Counted from the stretch's first letter, positions 29,251 to 37,828 are shown. The stretch is DNA of 38,309 bases from Candidatus Wildermuthbacteria bacterium RIFOXYD1_FULL_50_12 (GCA_001825035.1 MHUO01000009.1:78176-116484), one strand, 5' to 3'. Numbers and translations: made by a program. The notes: generated by a model not told the origin, from the sequence alone.

Positions 29251-31120
29251 TCTCTACAGAGATGCGATAAAGTTTCGCGCCGTCAAAAAAATACATCGTT
29301 TGCCCGTCGGCGGAAACTGAGAAATCGCGAACATTAGCGAACACAGAACTCCTATACTGCAAAACCACCTGTCCTGATTTGCTCAAAATCACCGCTCGCC
29401 ATTCCGCAGGTTCCAGAAGATACAGGTAGGGAAGTTGAGAAGATGTCTTAAGCAAACGCACTGCACGGAATACCGGGAAAATATCGGGGCGCAAGCTCTC
29501 CTCATACGATCCTCGGAAATACCGCTGAATCTCGTTGTCTTGAGTGAGAATCCAAATGTTTCCATCAATGCCCATCGCCTGGGCATTGACTGGTTTTTTG
29601 GAAGAAAGAGGGTCAAGCCAGCTCGCAGCGGCCGTCGGAGAATTCTGAGAAATAGAGAAGCGAAAAATGTCGCCGCTTCTCGCGTCAAAGAAATAGAGGT
29701 TTCCTCCGTACTGCTCCATTCCCTTAAGCTGAGCTTCCGGGAGGAAGGAAACTGCGGGACGAAAAACAACGGCGTTCGTGAACGTGCTGAAGGAGAGAAT
29801 CGTATCGGGCTCTGCAAAGAACAGCAGCGAATCTCCGAAAGCAGTTCCAAATGCAAGATTTTTTCCTACGGTCACTGATTCAAAAGTGTTGATTTCGCCG
29901 TCAAAGATTAGAATTTTAGGAGAAGCCGGACCAAAAAAGTAGAACCTGCTGCTCATCTGAATCATGTATTGAGGATTCTCTGCGGCAAAGTTCGCGGGAA
30001 GTTCAAAAACAACATCGGGCTCCGCAATCTCCCTCACGTTGTACAATGCGCGTTGTTCAGCTGAAATTTCCGTGGGGCCGACTTGCGAGCTTTGCCGATC
30101 GGATGCGTCGCTACCGCGACGCGGTTCACCTCCCAAGATTGCAAAGCCAAGAAGCAACACCAACAGGAAGAGCGCAAGCAGCCCTGCTCGCCGTTTGGCT
30201 GCCGAAGCCAGAAAAAACAGAATTTTCTTCTTGAGCGAAGATGCACCTGGCAAGAGAGGCAAGGAAACGGCGGGCGGGCGGAGCATGGCGAGCAGGGCGG
30301 GTTTGAAACGAGGACGCGGAAGCGCGGGCAAGCTGAAGCGCGGCACTCCTACCTGCGCAGGCAGGCCTGCCAAAAATGGTATCTTGAGCCGAGACCCGCC
30401 TGCGCGGGCAGGTTCGCCTTTTGCTTTCTCTTGCACTTTAGCCGGGGCCTCCACGAACACAAAAAACAGAATGCCCGCCAGCGAGTCCATCTCTTTGTGT
30501 TTGGTCTTAAAGAGATGATGAAATTGCTTTTCCTCCTTTAATTGCGCTACGGTTTGCAAAAAATTTTCTTTGGAGAAAAACGCGAATACGTCCTCGGTGA
30601 GCCCCATAATTCTGTCTCCCGGAATCGCTCTGCCAGAACCCACGCTTCCGAACACCTTCAAAGAGCCCTCATTTTCAGCCCTCCGCTCTACGCTTTTCCC
30701 GGCGTCCACAAGGGAACCGGATCTTGCCATCCAAAGTTGCGTTCTGCCGGCTTTCGCAAAATACAGGGCATACCCGTCTCCAGCAGGAGCGAGTAAAAGC
30801 ACAAGCACGTGCAGATTCCCAAGCCAGTCCACATTTCCTTGCTTGGATTCTTCTGTCAGAAACTCGTTTGCTTTTTTAAGCGCCCCTTTCAAGCGCTGAG
30901 AAGTTGACTGTGCTTGCTGATCTGAAGCGTAGTATGTTTGGGAGATAACGTTGAAAAGGCGATCGAGAAAATCAGCGTTGGCGGGAATGGCGTTTGCCAG
31001 TTCGCCCATAAGATACAAACTACCGAACTCTTCTGTTCCCTTTGGCGGTTCTCCCGGAAACACTCGGAAGAACCTGTCCTTGTGCGCCTTGGGGTTAAAC
31101 TGAAACTCAAAAATTCGCAT
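29243..31120 (-). CDS. Membrane protein: PPM/PP2C-like N-terminal domain, Pro-rich linker, TM helix, propeller-like C-terminal domain
   Basis: N-terminal [19 protein letters not shown]...[35 protein letters not shown]-terminal repeated beta-type segments ([47 protein letters not shown]). Confidence 0.65.
   Translation of the reverse strand: MRIFEFQFNPKAHKDRFFRVFPGEPPKGTEEFGSLYLMGELANAIPANADFLDRLFNVISQTYYASDQQAQSTSQRLKGALKKANEFLTEESKQGNVDWLGNLHVLVLLLAPAGDGYALYFAKAGRTQLWMARSGSLVDAGKSVERRAENEGSLKVFGSVGSGRAIPGDRIMGLTEDVFAFFSKENFLQTVAQLKEEKQFHHLFKTKHKEMDSLAGILFFVFVEAPAKVQEKAKGEPARAGGSRLKIPFLAGLPAQVGVPRFSLPALPRPRFKPALLAMLRPPAVSLPLLPGASSLKKKILFFLASAAKRRAGLLALFLLVLLLGFAILGGEPRRGSDASDRQSSQVGPTEISAEQRALYNVREIAEPDVVFELPANFAAENPQYMIQMSSRFYFFGPASPKILIFDGEINTFESVTVGKNLAFGTAFGDSLLFFAEPDTILSFSTFTNAVVFRPAVSFLPEAQLKGMEQYGGNLYFFDARSGDIFRFSISQNSPTAAASWLDPLSSKKPVNAQAMGIDGNIWILTQDNEIQRYFRGSYEESLRPDIFPVFRAVRLLKTSSQLPYLYLLEPAEWRAVILSKSGQVVLQYRSSVFANVRDFSVSADGQTMYFFDGAKLYRISVEII
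30352..30412. repeat. Two palindromic elements in the linker of the PPM/propeller-like gene
   Basis: CTGCGCAG and perfect 12-bp palindrome GGCAGGCCTGCC (30360-30371); CCCGC-ctgc-GCGGG near 30395-30408. Confidence 0.75.
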
Positions 31121-31180
31121 ACTGATTTTGCATTATACCAAACTTGCGGTTTTTGCAAAAATTCTTTACCCTAAAATTAT

Positions 31181-31257
31181 GCACGCATAGCTCAGCTGGT
31201 TAGAGCGTCGCATTCACATTGCGAAGGTCTCTGGTTCGAATCCAGATGCGTGCACCA
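31181..31257 (+). tRNA. tRNA-Val (CAC)
   Basis: Acceptor GCACGCA/TGCGTGC, anticodon arm TCGCA-TTCACAT-TGCGA, T-arm TCTGG-TTCGAAT-CCAGA, encoded ACCA. Confidence 0.93.
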
Positions 31258-32102
31258 TGAAATTTGTTGTTTTGCTTCTGTCGCTTGCGGCGGTGATAGG
31301 ATTTGCCATCTTCGTGCTGAACTCGCAATCTGACCAAAATCCAGCCGAAGGAGGCATGCGCCTCCCGTCGGCTCAGGAACCTCGCGGCCTTGAAATAACC
31401 GAGCGGCTCGCGCGAAACATTCTCGCAAGCCTGTCTGCGCAGGCGGGCGTGCGCGGCAGCGGGTTTGATGACTCCACCACAACGTACGCTGCGGGGAATT
31501 TAGGCGATGAAAGAACCCCCGTGCTTATCATCGGAGCCACAGAGCCGCTCACGGATTTTTCGGGGCGTCAAAACAAAGCAACCATCGTTGTCGTGCGGGT
31601 GCTCAATGAAGCCGGAGAATACGAAGAGATTGGGAGAGTGCAATACGAGGAACTTTTGAGAAGCGCTCCGGAACTCAATGAGCTCCAAGATCTTACCGGC
31701 GACGGCACCCAAGAACTTTTCATGTCGCTTGGATACGGAGGCGCTTCAAACGCCGCCTACGGATTTTTCCGCGTGGATATGCAAGAAAAAAAGTTGGAAT
31801 GGGTTCAGCTTCGCGATCAAGCAGACCAAATGCGCAACGCCGAATTTCTCATGGGAGGAACGGTCACCCATACGGAAACCGTTCAGGTGCTTGATCTTAA
31901 TCTCGACGGCAAAAAAGAAATTGTAGAGCTCTTTACCCAAATATGGGAGCCAAGCGGACAGGAAAACGACATTCCCAGCAAACAAACGGGAGAAACATGG
32001 TGCCTCGCGCGCGCCTACCGGTGGTCGGGCTCCTTCTTTGATTTTGATCGCGCCCTCTCTGAACAATTCCTTGTGAACTTGGGCCCCGACTGCGCAATGT
32101 GA
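31257..32102 (+). CDS. Signal-anchored protein with FG-GAP/VCBS-like Asp motifs
   Basis: N-terminal TM MKFVVLLLSLAAVIGFAIFVL; DLTGDGTQELF and DLNLDGKKEIVELF motifs. Confidence 0.65.
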   Translation: MKFVVLLLSLAAVIGFAIFVLNSQSDQNPAEGGMRLPSAQEPRGLEITERLARNILASLSAQAGVRGSGFDDSTTTYAAGNLGDERTPVLIIGATEPLTDFSGRQNKATIVVVRVLNEAGEYEEIGRVQYEELLRSAPELNELQDLTGDGTQELFMSLGYGGASNAAYGFFRVDMQEKKLEWVQLRDQADQMRNAEFLMGGTVTHTETVQVLDLNLDGKKEIVELFTQIWEPSGQENDIPSKQTGETWCLARAYRWSGSFFDFDRALSEQFLVNLGPDCAM

Positions 32103-32114
32103 TATACTGGTGCA

Positions 32115-32498
32115 ATGCAATCGATCTTATTGCTGCGTTACGTCAAGTGGCATTTTATTGACGCTCCAAGAAACATCTTAAGGGGATGGGGCAATATTCT
32201 TTGGTTTAACTTCAACTATTTTTCAGTAGGATTGCTCTTGCAGACGTTTTTCTCGCCGTGGAGAAGAATCACGTGGGATTACGGAAGGGGATTCAATCTG
32301 GGAGCATATCTTTTTACGCTTGGCTCAAACCTCATCTCGCGAATCATAGGTGCTATTATGCGCAGCTTCCTTGTTGCGGCAGGACTCGCGGCACAATTCG
32401 CGATTCTTCTGATAGGAAGCTTTCTGCTTTTGTTTTGGTTCGCTTTACCAGCTCTTATCGCCGTTGCTTTTGCGTATGGCATCTTCCTTCTCTTTTGA
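32115..32498 (+). CDS. Small multi-TM protein of unknown function
   Basis: 127-aa hydrophobic ORF overlapping the start of the Clp-like gene by 23 nt. Confidence 0.7.
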   Translation: MQSILLLRYVKWHFIDAPRNILRGWGNILWFNFNYFSVGLLLQTFFSPWRRITWDYGRGFNLGAYLFTLGSNLISRIIGAIMRSFLVAAGLAAQFAILLIGSFLLLFWFALPALIAVAFAYGIFLLF

Positions 32499-35034
32499 TA
32501 TTACCACTTCTTCGCTCGCGCCGGCTCTGTGGTTTGACAGCTATTTTCGAACCGCGCTTTTGCGCAAAATTCGCAAAGGAACGCAGTGGGCGTTCGTCCT
32601 CTTCCTGTTTCTTTTTCTTCTTGCATTCGTGCCGGGCGAAGGTCTTGTTTCCCCAAACGTCAGCAGAATACTCCTCGGCCTTACTATGCTTACATTCGCA
32701 TACGGAACTGCGATATTCCTGCTTGAGCAATTCGGGGAAAATCTCCAAAGACCTTCTCGGCAGTTCGGAAAAGACAACCTCGCCGAATTTCTTTCTTTTC
32801 ACGCGCTTGGCGCCTCGCAAAGCGCAATCAGGCACGCAAAACGCAAACGTTTTTTCGCGACAGATTCAAAACTGCTCCTCTATTTCCTTCTGAAAGAAAG
32901 CCCTTCTCTGAAATCTGTGTTTTTCCGAATGTTGCTGGACCCTAAAGACCTCCACGAAGCGATAGAAAAGGAATTGGGCTCCCAGCCGCTCCGCCTGCGC
33001 AAAGAGAAGGGAACCGCGTTCGCGCCCGACTTTCAGGAAACCATACACGGAGCGATAGAGAGAGCACGGGTACAAGGCCGGGAACGGGCGGAGGTTGAAG
33101 ATGTGCTTGCCACGCTTTCCGAAACAGACGCCCTTTTAAAGCGATACTTAATTGAGCGAAATTTCCTTCCCGAGCGCGACGTTCCCAATGTCTCAGAATG
33201 GCACTACCAAGTTCGCACGAGGATCGAGGAGCAGAAAAAGTTCTGGATCAAGAAAAATCTGCGGCGAAAGGGCGCACTTGGGAAGGATTGGGCTGCGGGT
33301 TACACCATTACCCTGGATGAATTCGGATACGACCTCTCTAAAGAAGTTGCTGCCCTCCGGTTCCCTCGCGCGGTCGGACATACGCAGGAAAAAGAGATGA
33401 TGGAGCGCATCCTTTCCCGCCAGCAGACAAACAACGTGCTACTCGTAGGCGATCCGGGATCTGGAAGAAAACGCCTTATTCAGGACTTAGCTTCCAAAAG
33501 CGCGCTCGGGGAATGCCAAAATCCGCTTCTCAACTACAAGCGCGTGGTAGAGCTGGATCTTGCGCACCTGCTGTCTTCCATTCAGTCCCTTGAAGAGGCG
33601 GAGGCGATCTTAAACGAGATTTTTCGCGAAGTTATCGCAGCAGGCAATCTTATCTTGGTCATAGACGATCTTCACAATTTCGTGGGTGGGTTCGCTGAAC
33701 AGGCGGCAGGAAGAGTGAATATTGCGGGCGTGCTTTCTTCTTATTTAAGAATTCCGCAGTTTCCCTTTATCGCAGTAACCACCTTTGCGGGGCTTCATCG
33801 GTATCTGGAACAAAATCCTTCGCTTCTTTCCTATTTTGAACAGGTGCAAGTTACGGAACTTTCGCAGTCCGAAACCCTGCTGGTGCTGGAAGAAACCGTG
33901 CCCGGATTTGAAGCAATGTACAGAAAATTCATTTCCTATCCAGCCCTGCAATCAATAGTGTCCTACGCAGACAAATACATTCAGGCAACTCCCTTTCCCA
34001 AAAAGGCAGTGGATTTGCTTGATGATGCCATGACTTGGCTCGCGCAAACTTCAGAAAAGGTACTCCTCCCTCCCCATGTGGCTCGTGTCGTGACCGAGCG
34101 CACGCAAATTCCCGTGGGCGATATTGAAACCACGGAACGCGAGACCTTGCTGGATCTAGAAGCCCTTATTCATACGCGCATTGTGAATCAGGAAGAAGCG
34201 GTGCGCGAAGTTGCTTCTGCTCTCCGGCGCGCGAGAGCACAGGTGGCAACGCGTCAAGGCCCCATGGGAAGTTTCTTGTTCCTCGGCCCCACCGGAGTAG
34301 GAAAGACCGAAACCGCAAAGGCGTTGGCCGCAATTTACTTTGGCTCGGAATCGCGCATCATACGTTTGGATATGTCCGAATTCCAGAACGTCCAAGATAC
34401 AGCCCGGCTTTTGGGTACCCCCACGCAAGAAGGCCTGCTCACCACTTCGGTCAGACAAAACCCGTTTTCCCTTGTCCTACTGGATGAACTGGAAAAGGCA
34501 CATCCGAACATTCTCAACCTTTTCTTGCAGGTATTGGACGAAGGACATATTACCGACGGCATGGGCCGCAAGACCGATTTTCGCCACACTATTATCATTG
34601 CCACGAGCAACGCAGGGTACCCGCTTATTTTGCAGGCAATAAAGCGGAAAACGGATTTTGCCGATCTGAAAATCCAGATGCTGGAATACTTGTTCCACGA
34701 GGGAATTTATCGGCCTGAGTTCATCAACCGATTTGACGGCGTCGTTCTCTTTACTCCGCTGGAGCCGGAACATTTACTTCAAATCGCAGGGCTTATGCTG
34801 GAAAAACTCCAGCGGAATATGAAAGAAAAGGGAATTGAGCTTGAAATCACGGAAAAACTAAAGGCGAAAATAGCGGAACTCGGATACGACCCAACCTTTG
34901 GCGCGCGCAATATGAGAAGAGTGCTCCAAGACAAAGTGGAAAACGCGCTCGCAGTGGCCCTGCTTTCCGACGCGATAAAAAGGGGCGACCGCATTGCCCT
35001 GGACCCCGAAACGTTTGAAGTAATAAAAACATAA
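32476..35034 (+). CDS. Membrane-anchored Clp/Hsp100-family AAA+ protein (two AAA domains)
   Basis: N-terminal TM pair; D1 NVLLVGDPGSGRKRLIQ / LILVIDDLHNF; D2 GSFLFLGPTGVGKTETAKALA / SLVLLDELEKAHPNILNLFLQVLDEGHITDGMGRKTDFRHTIIIATSNAG; RPEFINRFD. Confidence 0.88.
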   Translation: MASSFSFDITTSSLAPALWFDSYFRTALLRKIRKGTQWAFVLFLFLFLLAFVPGEGLVSPNVSRILLGLTMLTFAYGTAIFLLEQFGENLQRPSRQFGKDNLAEFLSFHALGASQSAIRHAKRKRFFATDSKLLLYFLLKESPSLKSVFFRMLLDPKDLHEAIEKELGSQPLRLRKEKGTAFAPDFQETIHGAIERARVQGRERAEVEDVLATLSETDALLKRYLIERNFLPERDVPNVSEWHYQVRTRIEEQKKFWIKKNLRRKGALGKDWAAGYTITLDEFGYDLSKEVAALRFPRAVGHTQEKEMMERILSRQQTNNVLLVGDPGSGRKRLIQDLASKSALGECQNPLLNYKRVVELDLAHLLSSIQSLEEAEAILNEIFREVIAAGNLILVIDDLHNFVGGFAEQAAGRVNIAGVLSSYLRIPQFPFIAVTTFAGLHRYLEQNPSLLSYFEQVQVTELSQSETLLVLEETVPGFEAMYRKFISYPALQSIVSYADKYIQATPFPKKAVDLLDDAMTWLAQTSEKVLLPPHVARVVTERTQIPVGDIETTERETLLDLEALIHTRIVNQEEAVREVASALRRARAQVATRQGPMGSFLFLGPTGVGKTETAKALAAIYFGSESRIIRLDMSEFQNVQDTARLLGTPTQEGLLTTSVRQNPFSLVLLDELEKAHPNILNLFLQVLDEGHITDGMGRKTDFRHTIIIATSNAGYPLILQAIKRKTDFADLKIQMLEYLFHEGIYRPEFINRFDGVVLFTPLEPEHLLQIAGLMLEKLQRNMKEKGIELEITEKLKAKIAELGYDPTFGARNMRRVLQDKVENALAVALLSDAIKRGDRIALDPETFEVIKT

Positions 35035-35038
35035 TTCT

Positions 35039-36328
35039 ATGTCCGCAACTCAAAAAATTACTATCATCTTCGTCACAATCTTTTTCATCGCCCTCACGAC
35101 GGCAAGCGCGCTCCTCGCAATCCGTGCCTGGGATCCTCTCTGGAATCCCTTCCGTCCATCGCAAGAAAAAATTCTTCTTGCCGCCTTCCAAAAGCGAGAC
35201 GAAATTAAAACTTTGCGGACCGAAGCCATCTTTACCTTTGATCTTTATGACAAAACCAAAAAAATAGCGACCATTTCGGCCCGCGCGACAAACAGGACCG
35301 ATCAGACCGATTCCCTAAATCCAAAATCCGAAGGTGCACTTCAGGGAGAAGTAATGGGGGAGGGAACCCAAATTTCTTTTGCGGGCGAGTACAAGTTCGT
35401 GGATAAATCCTTCTATTTTAAAATTACAACCCTTCCGCTTCTTCCATTTCTTCAAATATTCATAAACGCGGAGGCGCTCGAACAAATGAAAAGCCAATGG
35501 ATTGTTTTTGACACAGAAGAACTGGGATACGATTCTCAACTCGAACCAACTCGCGAGCTTAGGCAAAAAATTCTCGATGCCTACGAACGGCTTATAAGAG
35601 AAGGAGAACTTTTCTCATCCATTGAACAATTGTCCGACAAAACCCTTCGCGGCGCATCAACTTATCACTTCAAAATGCTTATCGCGAATGCGGCGATAAA
35701 AGAAATGTATCAACTCTATCTTGAGGACTATGCTACCGATGATCCGCTTGCGAAGACCGCAGCAGAAAATTTGCTTGAGAGGATAGGGGATATACCGATT
35801 GAGCTGTGGATTGAAAAGGAAGGCTTGTATCCTTACCGCCTGACAGTACAGACAAACTTCCCTTCTCCAGAAGCGACCATTAAACTTGCGCTTCAAATGG
35901 ACTTTTCCAACTTTAACATACCTCTCAGCATTCAGCCGCCTGACGACGCAAAAACATTTGAAGAAATACTGCAATCTCTTGATGTTCCGGGCTCACCCTT
36001 ACAACAAGCGCGAAGTCAGGCGCGCGACGCAAGGCGGCAAGCCGATATCCGACTGATTCAAACTGGCATGGAACTCTACCACAATGACTTCGACCGATAC
36101 CTTTCATCGCCAAGCATTCCGCTCTCTCTCGGCAATATTATACCAACCATACCGAGCGATCCCGGAAGCGGAGTGTGCGAAGATTATCAGTGGATTCCCA
36201 ACGCTGAAAATCCGCAGTCATACTGCTTGTATGCGTGCTTAGAAGATGGCCGCTTCTTTGTGGGAAGTCCTCGCGGCACCTTCATACATCCTATCCCGCC
36301 TTTTTCGTTTGCCGAATGCGAATCGTGA
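35039..36328 (+). CDS. Membrane-anchored protein with C-terminal pseudopilin-like domain
   Basis: N-terminal TM; LolA-like beta-rich middle region; C-terminal ARRQADIRLIQTGMELYHNDFDRYLSS...IPSDPGSGVCEDYQWIP...YCLYACLEDGRFFVGSPRG resembles type II/IV pseudopilin head domains. Confidence 0.6.
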   Translation: MSATQKITIIFVTIFFIALTTASALLAIRAWDPLWNPFRPSQEKILLAAFQKRDEIKTLRTEAIFTFDLYDKTKKIATISARATNRTDQTDSLNPKSEGALQGEVMGEGTQISFAGEYKFVDKSFYFKITTLPLLPFLQIFINAEALEQMKSQWIVFDTEELGYDSQLEPTRELRQKILDAYERLIREGELFSSIEQLSDKTLRGASTYHFKMLIANAAIKEMYQLYLEDYATDDPLAKTAAENLLERIGDIPIELWIEKEGLYPYRLTVQTNFPSPEATIKLALQMDFSNFNIPLSIQPPDDAKTFEEILQSLDVPGSPLQQARSQARDARRQADIRLIQTGMELYHNDFDRYLSSPSIPLSLGNIIPTIPSDPGSGVCEDYQWIPNAENPQSYCLYACLEDGRFFVGSPRGTFIHPIPPFSFAECES

Positions 36329-36353
36329 TTAGCAAAGTTTAACTCTGTGCAAG

Positions 36354-36400
36354 ACCTGCCCTAATCCGCCGACTGGCGGACGAAGGGCGGGTTTATATTT
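36354..36400 (+). terminator. Palindromic element acting as probable terminator
   Basis: Outer CCTGCCCT / AGGGCGGG (one G-T), inner TCCGCC-gact-GGCGGA, followed by TTTATATTT. Confidence 0.6.
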
Positions 36401-36421
36401 AAAAATTGTGGATAAATGGGG

Positions 36422-36450
36422 TTGACGGGGGTGGGTGTGTGGGATATAGT
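36422..36450 (+). promoter_or_regulatory. Sigma70-type promoter of the mraZ (dcw) operon
   Basis: TTGACG (36422-36427), 17-bp spacer, TATAGT (36445-36450). Confidence 0.75.
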
Positions 36451-36484
36451 GGGAATTAAGTGGGGGGTTGTGGATAAATGTGGG
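36431..36484 (+). promoter_or_regulatory. Phased GTGG(G/A) repeat array, putative MraZ operator
   Basis: GTGGG/A starts at 36431, 36439, 36449, 36460, 36470, 36480 (offsets 8, 10, 11, 10, 10), overlapping the promoter. Confidence 0.75.
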
Positions 36485-36537
36485 GAAAAGTCGGCACATC
36501 TGTGGAAAACTCCTTTATTTAATAAGTACGCCCCTTT

Positions 36538-36969
36538 ATGTTCCTCGGAGAATTCACGTATTCCATAGATGAAAAGAAGCGACTGGCAATCCCCGCTAAA
36601 TTCCGTCAGGCACTCGGTAAGAAAGCAGTCATCACGCGCGGACTGGACGCCTGCCTCTTCGTATATCCTTGGAGAGAATGGGAGAAACTCGCGGCAAAAC
36701 TGAACAACCTGCCCCTGGCGCAGGCAGACGCAAGGGGATTTGCTCGACTCATGCTGGCAGGTGCGATGGAAGCTGATTTGGACAAGCTCGGACGAATCCT
36801 GGTGCCCGACTATCTGAAGGCCTACGCCTCGCTGAAAAAGAAAACTGTGATAGCAGGAGTGTACAACCGAATTGAAATCTGGGACGCACAGCAATGGGAA
36901 ACATACAAAGCGAACATTGAAAAGGGGATAGGGGATATGGCAGAACATCTCAAAGAACTGGGGATTTGA
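36538..36969 (+). CDS. mraZ: Transcriptional regulator MraZ
   Basis: FLGEFTYSIDEKKRLAIPAKFRQAL, CLFVYPWREWEKLAAKL, LGRILVPDYLKAYASLKKKTVIAGVYNRIEIWD; upstream of rsmH. Confidence 0.96.
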   Translation: MFLGEFTYSIDEKKRLAIPAKFRQALGKKAVITRGLDACLFVYPWREWEKLAAKLNNLPLAQADARGFARLMLAGAMEADLDKLGRILVPDYLKAYASLKKKTVIAGVYNRIEIWDAQQWETYKANIEKGIGDMAEHLKELGI

Positions 36970-36970
36970 T

Positions 36971-37828
36971 ATGCACATTCCGGTATTGAAAGAAAAAGTT
37001 CTGGAATATCTAAACCCTCAGCCCAATCAGAATTTTATTGACTGCACGGCGGGGGGCGGAGGCCACGCAACGGCGATACTGGAACGCATTGCACCAAAGG
37101 GAAAAGTGCTGGCGATTGACTGGGATCGCGAAGCGATCTCGCGCCTGAGAGCGACCAGCCGGCTCGTCCCCCGCGAAGGGAATTTTGCTGAAGTGAAAGA
37201 AATAGCGAACCGCGAGAAGTTCCTGCCCGTACACGGCGTTCTGTTTGATCTCGGACTGTCCACCACGCAGCTGGAAGAAAGCAAAAGAGGATTTTCTTTC
37301 CAACTTTTAGAACCGCTGGACATGCGCTATAACGCCCAGCAACCCGTAACCGCAGAGAAGATCCTCAACTACAGCAGCAAAGCAGAACTGGAACGAATTC
37401 TCAAAGAATATGGCGAAGAACAATTTGCGGGAAAAATCGCTCAGGCCATCGTGCAAGCCAGAGCGCAAAAGCACATAGAGGAAACATCCCAACTTGTAGA
37501 AATTATAGAAGAGGCCACCCCGAGGTGGTACCACCGGAAAAGAATTCATCCTGCCACCAAAACATTTCAGGCCCTTCGCATCGCGACGAACAATGAGCTT
37601 GAGAATCTTGAGCGGGGTCTCCAAGGAGCGACGGAATTGATAGTATCGAGCGGGAAGATAGCAGTTATTTCGTTCCATTCGCTGGAAGATCGCATCGTAA
37701 AGAATTTTTTCAAACAGGAACCTTCGCTTAAACCTTTTACTAAGAAACCAACTGTTCCGACGAACGCGGAAATAAAGAAAAATCCAAGGGCGCGCTCTGC
37801 CAAACTGCGAGTTGCAATAAAATTATGA
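36971..37828 (+). CDS. rsmH: 16S rRNA (cytosine1402-N4)-methyltransferase
   Basis: HIPVLKEKVLEYL, FIDCTAGGGGHATAILE, GVLFDLGLSTTQLEESKRGFSF, IHPATKTFQALRIATNNELENL, ISFHSLEDRIVKNFF. Confidence 0.97.
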   Translation: MHIPVLKEKVLEYLNPQPNQNFIDCTAGGGGHATAILERIAPKGKVLAIDWDREAISRLRATSRLVPREGNFAEVKEIANREKFLPVHGVLFDLGLSTTQLEESKRGFSFQLLEPLDMRYNAQQPVTAEKILNYSSKAELERILKEYGEEQFAGKIAQAIVQARAQKHIEETSQLVEIIEEATPRWYHRKRIHPATKTFQALRIATNNELENLERGLQGATELIVSSGKIAVISFHSLEDRIVKNFFKQEPSLKPFTKKPTVPTNAEIKKNPRARSAKLRVAIKL

